Position numbers and translations under genes: made by a program. This document shows positions 8,713 through 11,936 of a DNA stretch of 11,936 bases, in pieces. The notes under the pieces are model-generated. The model worked only from the letters and a program-made list of their open reading frames with translations, made no database searches and had not been told where the DNA came from. Source of the DNA: an uncultured Collinsella sp. (lineage in GTDB: Bacteria > Actinomycetota > Coriobacteriia > Coriobacteriales > Coriobacteriaceae); contig CABSNA010000022.1 in the NCBI GenBank assembly GCA_902478865.1, positions 1 through 11,936 on the forward strand. Direction: 5' to 3'. Position 1 is the stretch's first letter. The number at the start of each line of letters is the position of its first letter.

Positions 8713-9188
8713 TAGGCTTCACCTCCGTACGAATTAGCAGAGTTTGCGAGGGTCTCCTGCGCGATGCGCAGCTGCGTCTTGACGGAAATGTCACGACGCT
8801 CGCCGCGGGCCTCGAGCACCAGGCCGCCCACGATAGACGGGTCGACCTGCTCGATAAGGAATACCTTGCGGCCGAAGTCCTGCTCGCATTTCTTAGTGAT
8901 GGTTTGACGCAGCTCGTCGTCGAGCGGGATCGCCGTGGTGACGGTCACGCCCACTACATCCTCGTCTTCCTCGGCAACATACTTAAAGGCAGCTGCCACC
9001 TTGGGAAGAAGGTCGAGCTGGTCGCGCTTGGACATGGTGTCGAGCACGGCGATGATCTCGGGGCTGGCAGAAGCCAAGCGCTCGACCATCTCGAGGTCCT
9101 CGAACACATGGTTCTCGGCCTTGGCGGCTTCCAAAAGGGAACGCGCGTAGGTCTCGAGCACCTTGTCCTGATAGCGGCTAGTCGGCAT
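8712..9188 (-). CDS. atpH: ATP synthase F1 subunit delta (OSCP), short form
   Basis: Delta caps the alpha3beta3 hexamer and holds it to the peripheral b stalk. Evidence is the operon position between b and alpha and the C-terminal family signature VDPSIVGGLVLEARGERRDISVKTQL (115-140, given here as key residues D116, G121-122 and the D-S-V-K run). At 158 residues it is about 20 shorter than usual (roughly 175-180). The shortage appears in the N-terminal helical bundle: after PEIIAVLDTMSK (43-54) the sequence goes almost at once to LLPKVAAAFKYV (60-71). Start is ATG 9188, inside the end of atpF (11-bp overlap); AGG lies about 9 bases upstream. I see no frameshift, and both termini look natural. 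Confidence 0.93.
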   Translation of the reverse strand: MPTSRYQDKVLETYARSLLEAAKAENHVFEDLEMVERLASASPEIIAVLDTMSKRDQLDLLPKVAAAFKYVAEEDEDVVGVTVTTAIPLDDELRQTITKKCEQDFGRKVFLIEQVDPSIVGGLVLEARGERRDISVKTQLRIAQETLANSANSYGGEA

Positions 9189-9780
9189 TCAGGCTACCTG
9201 CTTCCTGGATGTAGCGCTCGATGAGCTTCTTCTGCTCGGCATCGTCCTCGAGTGCCTCGCCCACGATCTTGGTGGCGACGGCAACGGACAGGTCGGCGAT
9301 GGAGCTCGCGGCACCAGCGTAGATGGACTTGCGCTCGTCCTCGACGGTCGTATGGGCCTTGGCGATGATCTCCTCGGCCTCCTTGTGAGCAGCCTCGATG
9401 ATACGGGCGCGCTCGGACTCGGCGTCCTTACGGGCCTCGAGAACAATGTCGGCAGCCTGACGACGGGCGTCGGTGACGATCGAGTCGGACTCAGAGCGCT
9501 TGGCGATAGCCTCCTGCTTGGTCTTCTCGGCCTCGTCGAGGCTCTCCTCGATCTTCTTGCCGCGCTCCTCCATGGTTTTCATGATGCCCGGCAGGGCGAC
9601 CTTGGCCAGCACGATCCAGATAATCAGGAAGGCGATAAGCGCCGGGATGAACTCCGCCATCTTAGGGATGAGGATGTCCGCACCGGCGGCGCCGTCCTCG
9701 GCGAACGCGGAAACCGGCATGAGCAGCGCGGCCGCGGACGCGGAGAGTGCGATCGCGCTCTTCTGGGATGAAAGATTCAT
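9178..9780 (-). CDS. atpF: ATP synthase Fo subunit b, with apparent signal peptide
   Basis: Subunit b dimerises to form the peripheral stator stalk. The 200-residue product differs from E. coli b (156) by an added N-terminal segment: a short polar/basic start with K7, a hydrophobic run (about 9-23) and SAFAED, a good signal-peptidase site after A27. The usual single membrane helix follows (about 42-63, PALIAFLIIWIVLAKVALPG), then a long charged coiled coil (about 68-165) with many Ala, Glu, Lys and Arg residues, and a C-terminal delta-binding part. Start is ATG 9780, 15 bp after atpE, with GGAG 9 bases upstream. There is one b gene only and no separate b'. Confidence 0.96.
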   Translation of the reverse strand: MNLSSQKSAIALSASAAALLMPVSAFAEDGAAGADILIPKMAEFIPALIAFLIIWIVLAKVALPGIMKTMEERGKKIEESLDEAEKTKQEAIAKRSESDSIVTDARRQAADIVLEARKDAESERARIIEAAHKEAEEIIAKAHTTVEDERKSIYAGAASSIADLSVAVATKIVGEALEDDAEQKKLIERYIQEAGSLNAD

Positions 9781-9795
9781 ACTTGACGCTCCGTG

Positions 9796-9990
9796 CTATT
9801 TAACGATCAGCGCGACAACGAAGCCGATCAGAGCCAGAGCCTCGCCGAAAGCGGAGCCCATGATGAAGACGGTGAACACGCGGCCCTGGACCTCAGGCTG
9901 ACGGGCCATAGCACCCGTAGCACCCAGAGCAGACAGGCCGATAGCAAGACCAGCGCCGATAACACCGAGACCGTAACCGATAACTCCCAC
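9796..9990 (-). CDS. atpE: ATP synthase Fo subunit c (proton type)
   Basis: Subunit c is a membrane hairpin forming the rotating ring. The 64-residue product has a Gly/Ala-rich first helix (about 4-28), the polar loop ARQPE (29-33) that binds gamma and epsilon, and a second helix with the ion-carrying Glu in FGEALALIGF (E50). The Na+-site residues known from Ilyobacter (a Gln in helix 1, and Ser/Thr after the Glu) are replaced by Ile, Ala and Leu, which points to protons. Start is GTG 9990: an in-frame TAA lies 30 bases upstream, so no longer form exists, and AAAGGAGG gives a very strong ribosome binding site 4 bases away, as expected for a subunit needed in many copies. It is shorter than most (70-80). 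Confidence 0.97.
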   Translation of the reverse strand: MGVIGYGLGVIGAGLAIGLSALGATGAMARQPEVQGRVFTVFIMGSAFGEALALIGFVVALIVK

Positions 9991-10114
9991 GATTCCTCCT
10001 TTGTCGTGCGTGTCTTATTTCACGCAGGATAACCTTTTTATAACTGCCGGGCTCCATGGGTACGGGCACCGGCGGTTTAACGAATTGCCTTACCTTTAAG
10101 GCACGAACGGAAGA
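9991..10114 (-). other. 124-bp atpB-atpE spacer with two hairpins
   Basis: This is the only sizeable gap in the operon. It holds a 7-bp hairpin TGCCTTA/TAAGGCA (10086-10092 with 10097-10103, loop CCTT) and a 9-position stem (10042-10050 with 10069-10077) that has one G-T pair on the plus strand and so one A-C mismatch in the minus-strand RNA. No T tract follows either. They may affect mRNA stability or translation of atpE, as an inference. I see no gene in the spacer. Confidence 0.55.
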
Positions 10115-10918
10115 CTACTCCTCCTCCGCGACCTCCTCTGCCTCGGAGACATACACGGCGGTAAGGACCGTGAAGACGTAAGCCTGGATGGCGCCGACCA
10201 CAAGCTCGATCGCATAGATCAGGATGAGGATGGCAAGCCAGGCCAGCGAAGGCAGGGCGCCGACGGCGTGGGCCGCGGAAACCTGCTGAAGCAGCGGCTG
10301 CATGAACATGCTCGCCATGATGGCGAACGAGCCCATGACCACGTGTCCTGCGAACATGTTGCAGAACAGACGGACGGCAAGCGTGATGAGGCGCAGGAAG
10401 GTCGAGAAAAGCTCGACGACCCACACGAGCACGTTCATCGGGAAGCTCACGCCCTGCGGGGCGAGGCTCTTGATGTAGCCGATCACGCCGTGAGCCTTGC
10501 ATCCGTAGTAGATGAAGTACACGAAGGCGAAAATGGCGAGTGCGGCGGTGGAGCCGATTGCGCCGGTGCCGGGCTTCATTCCCGGGATCAGGCCGATCAT
10601 GTTATTGATCAGGATGAACAGGAAAAGCGAGCACAGGAACGGGAAGTGCTTCTTCCAGTTCTCACCCACGACACCCTTGCCGATATCGTTCTCGACGTAC
10701 TCGATGATGTACTCGAAACCGTTGACGAAGAAGCCCTTGGGAACCAGGGTCTGCTTCTTCTTGAACACGGCCAGGACGATCAGGAGCACGATCGTGGAGA
10801 CGATCAGCCAAAACGAGTACTGCGTGATGCCGCAGCTCAGATCGCCCACGACAGGGGTGGAGCTGAACTCGCTGACCAGATGATTAATCTCATCAGGCAG
10901 CTTTTCAAAAATTTCCAC
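10115..10918 (-). CDS. atpB: ATP synthase Fo subunit a
   Basis: Subunit a forms the proton half-channels beside the c-ring. The 267-residue protein has about five to six membrane segments (near 33-52, 92-111, 122-139, 160-181, 193-212 and 224-256). The essential Arg is R183 in AVRLFCNMFAGH, matching R210 of E. coli. NNMIGLIPG (105-113) and the C-terminal AIELVVGAIQAYVFTVLTAVY (236-256, with its conserved Glu and Gln) are family hallmarks. It ends in an acidic tail, EAEEVAEEE. Start is GTG 10918, with AAAGG 6 bases upstream and only 3 bp after the preceding gene. Confidence 0.98.
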   Translation of the reverse strand: MEIFEKLPDEINHLVSEFSSTPVVGDLSCGITQYSFWLIVSTIVLLIVLAVFKKKQTLVPKGFFVNGFEYIIEYVENDIGKGVVGENWKKHFPFLCSLFLFILINNMIGLIPGMKPGTGAIGSTAALAIFAFVYFIYYGCKAHGVIGYIKSLAPQGVSFPMNVLVWVVELFSTFLRLITLAVRLFCNMFAGHVVMGSFAIMASMFMQPLLQQVSAAHAVGALPSLAWLAILILIYAIELVVGAIQAYVFTVLTAVYVSEAEEVAEEE

Positions 10919-10921
10919 GAC

Positions 10922-11245
10922 TTACCTTTCGACCTCATGAGGATCTCGCAGCGCCTTGGCGACGCGAACCGCGCAGGCGGCCATAAAGGCCACGAAGCCG
11001 ATCGCCTCGCCCAAGAGGAACATGCGAAATGCCTCTCCGAACAACACAAACACAACCAAGGTAAAGACAAGCAACGCGATTGCCGAGACCGCGAGACTCA
11101 CCATACCCTTGAGCATGTCCGCATTCTGCTTATCGTCAAGAACCGGCTTGAGCGTAAAGACAAAGGGAAGGAAGGCAATCGCGCCCGCGATGGCACCTGC
11201 AACGATAGCGAGCAGATCGGCTATCTGAAACACTGGCGTCCTCAC
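10922..11245 (-). CDS. atpI: AtpI-like small membrane protein of the ATP synthase operon
   Basis: This first gene of the operon encodes a 107-residue hydrophobic protein with three predicted membrane segments (about 8-32, 47-69 and 75-97) and a charged C-terminus (RVAKALRDPHEVER). Such genes before atpB (atpI) encode small membrane proteins thought to help c-ring assembly or Mg2+ supply; similarity is by position and topology, not by a clear motif. The start is uncertain. GTG 11245 has AAGGAAA almost touching it, whereas GTG 11233 (giving 103 residues beginning with FQIADLL after the initiator) has GAGG 6 bases upstream and may be the real start. Confidence 0.8.
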   Translation of the reverse strand: MRTPVFQIADLLAIVAGAIAGAIAFLPFVFTLKPVLDDKQNADMLKGMVSLAVSAIALLVFTLVVFVLFGEAFRMFLLGEAIGFVAFMAACAVRVAKALRDPHEVER

Positions 11246-11295
11246 TTTCCTTTTTTATCGCCTCACAGGACAGTTCCCGCCAAACATTGGTGACT

Positions 11296-11323
11296 ATTGT
11301 ACGAGCCAATCGCTAAAGTACAA
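11296..11323 (-). promoter_or_regulatory. Candidate promoter of the atp operon
   Basis: On the minus strand TACAAT (11296-11301) is one base from the consensus -10 box. It is preceded, after a 16-bp spacer, by TTGTAC (11318-11323), a -35 box matching only at TTG. Transcription would start near 11289, leaving a leader of about 45 bases before the first gene. The -10 is good and the -35 weak, which leaves room for an activator. Confidence 0.55.
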
Positions 11324-11397
11324 CCGTAAAACAAACGGTTAATACGCACCTGTACGTTTTCTTAAGGCCTTCTTTATGCCGCAGGTACGGTAATACG
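11322..11397. promoter_or_regulatory. Repeated motifs upstream of the atp promoter
   Basis: ACGGTTAATACG (11335-11346) and ACGGTAATACG (11387-11397) are direct copies differing by one T. Their starts are 52 bp apart, close to five helical turns. The inner copy also forms an inverted repeat with AACCGT (11322-11327, against ACGGTT 11335-11340) that overlaps the candidate -35 box. The layout suits binding of a regulator. No known factor is recognised. Confidence 0.4.
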
Positions 11398-11437
11398 TTT
11401 TTTCGAACCCCTCAGCTCAAAACGTCCGTTAACAGGA

Positions 11438-11472
11438 GTGCGCGTGGACGTCTTTTGCTCGCCCGCGCGCAC
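11438..11472 (-). terminator. Hairpin after upp, possible terminator
   Basis: GTGCGCG (11438-11444) and CGCGCAC (11466-11472) form a perfect 7-bp GC stem with a 21-base loop, 42 bases after the upp stop. No T tract follows on the minus strand, so it is not a clear intrinsic terminator; it is the only strong hairpin between upp and the atp promoter. Apart from this and the promoter elements, 11246-11514 holds nothing I can name. Confidence 0.3.
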
Positions 11473-11514
11473 CATTTCTTCGTATTTTCGACGTTAGCCG
11501 GTATGGCCCAGAGA

Positions 11515-11936
11515 TTACAGCGTGCCGTAGATGCGGTCGCCGGCGTCGCCCAGGCCGGGAACGATGTAGGCAGCCTCGTTGAGATGGTCGTCGATAGCGC
11601 AGGTATAGATATGCACATCTGGGTCCTTCTCGGTCAGCGACTTGAGGCCCTCGGGGGCAGCGACGATGCACAGCATGCGGATGTCCTTGGCACCGCGCTC
11701 GCGCAGGTAGCTGATGGCCATCTCGGCCGAACCGCCCGTGGCGAGCATGGGGTCGACGACCAGGCAGTTGCGCCGGTCGATATCCTTGGGCATCTTGCAG
11801 TAATACTCATGCGGCTCATGGGTAACCTCGTCGCGTTCCATACCGATGTGGCCTACGCGAGCGGAGGGCACCAGGTCGAGAATGCCGTCGACCATGCCAA
11901 GGCCCGCACGCAGGATGGGCACGATGGCGAGTTTCT
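11515..11936 (-). CDS. upp: Uracil phosphoribosyltransferase (partial, N-terminus outside window)
   Basis: UPRT salvages uracil by joining it to PRPP to give UMP in the cytoplasm. The 139 visible residues begin KLAIVPILRAGLGMVDG; the frame runs off the window edge with two spare bases, so the GTG at 11922 is an internal Val codon and not the start. The PRPP-binding motif VVDPMLATGGSA, the VAAPEGLKSL segment, and the C-terminal uracil-binding GYIVPGLGDAGDR-like end (here AYIVPGLGDAGDRIYGTL) are all present. About 70 N-terminal residues are missing compared with the usual 208. It lies on the same strand as, and upstream of, the atp operon, a placement also known in Bacillus. Confidence 0.97.
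   Translation of the reverse strand, partial: KLAIVPILRAGLGMVDGILDLVPSARVGHIGMERDEVTHEPHEYYCKMPKDIDRRNCLVVDPMLATGGSAEMAISYLRERGAKDIRMLCIVAAPEGLKSLTEKDPDVHIYTCAIDDHLNEAAYIVPGLGDAGDRIYGTL

Noticed and set aside
10268..11293. 341-codon plus-strand open frame opposite atpB and atpI
   Set aside because: The product is rich in His, Glu, Asp and Arg, as expected from the antisense of membrane-protein codons; it spans two convincing genes.
11515..11922. Complete short upp gene starting at GTG 11922
   Set aside because: The frame stays open to the window edge and the upstream residues KLAI match the UPRT family, so this GTG codes for an internal Val and the gene is cut by the window.

Overview
This is a housekeeping chromosome segment from a moderately high-GC Gram-positive bacterium. 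The best guess is an actinobacterium of the class Coriobacteriia, possibly Collinsella or a relative. That rests on protein character, codon use and the style of the intergenic repeats; no marker gene in the window settles it. Every recognised gene is on the minus strand except pepT at the left edge.

Layout from left to right. pepT (peptidase T, 46-1293, plus) ends in a clear intrinsic terminator at 1321-1357. It faces the minus-strand cell-envelope genes across 1358-1729, which holds no credible gene but is packed with inverted and direct repeats. Next come an LytR-CpsA-Psr (LCP) family envelope protein (1730-2965) and murA (2978-4261), 12 bp apart and read murA then LCP. An intrinsic terminator (4275-4313, minus) separates them from the complete F1Fo ATP synthase operon, read right to left: an AtpI-like membrane protein, then atpB, atpE, atpF, atpH, atpA, atpG, atpD and atpC (11245 down to 4350). 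A candidate operon promoter lies at 11296-11323. At the right edge is the C-terminal part of upp (uracil phosphoribosyltransferase), cut by the window end.

The ATP synthase genes encode Fo (a, c10-type ring, b) and F1 (delta, alpha, gamma, beta, epsilon). The c subunit has a lone Glu in helix 2 and lacks the Na+ ligand residues, so a proton-driven enzyme is inferred. Neighbouring genes are tightly coupled: two TAATG stop/start overlaps, one 11-bp overlap, and gaps of 3-15 bp elsewhere. The exception is a 124-bp atpB-atpE gap in front of a very strong atpE ribosome binding site. The order upp-atp-murA resembles the arrangement known from Bacillus-type Firmicutes.

I found no defence system, mobile-element gene, CRISPR array, tRNA or rRNA. 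The points worth a second look are the repeat-dense pepT/LCP gap, the terminator abutting the murA ribosome binding site, and several deviations in the ATP synthase: a signal peptide on subunit b, a short delta, and an insertion in alpha. Near-identical repeated motifs also sit upstream of the atp promoter.
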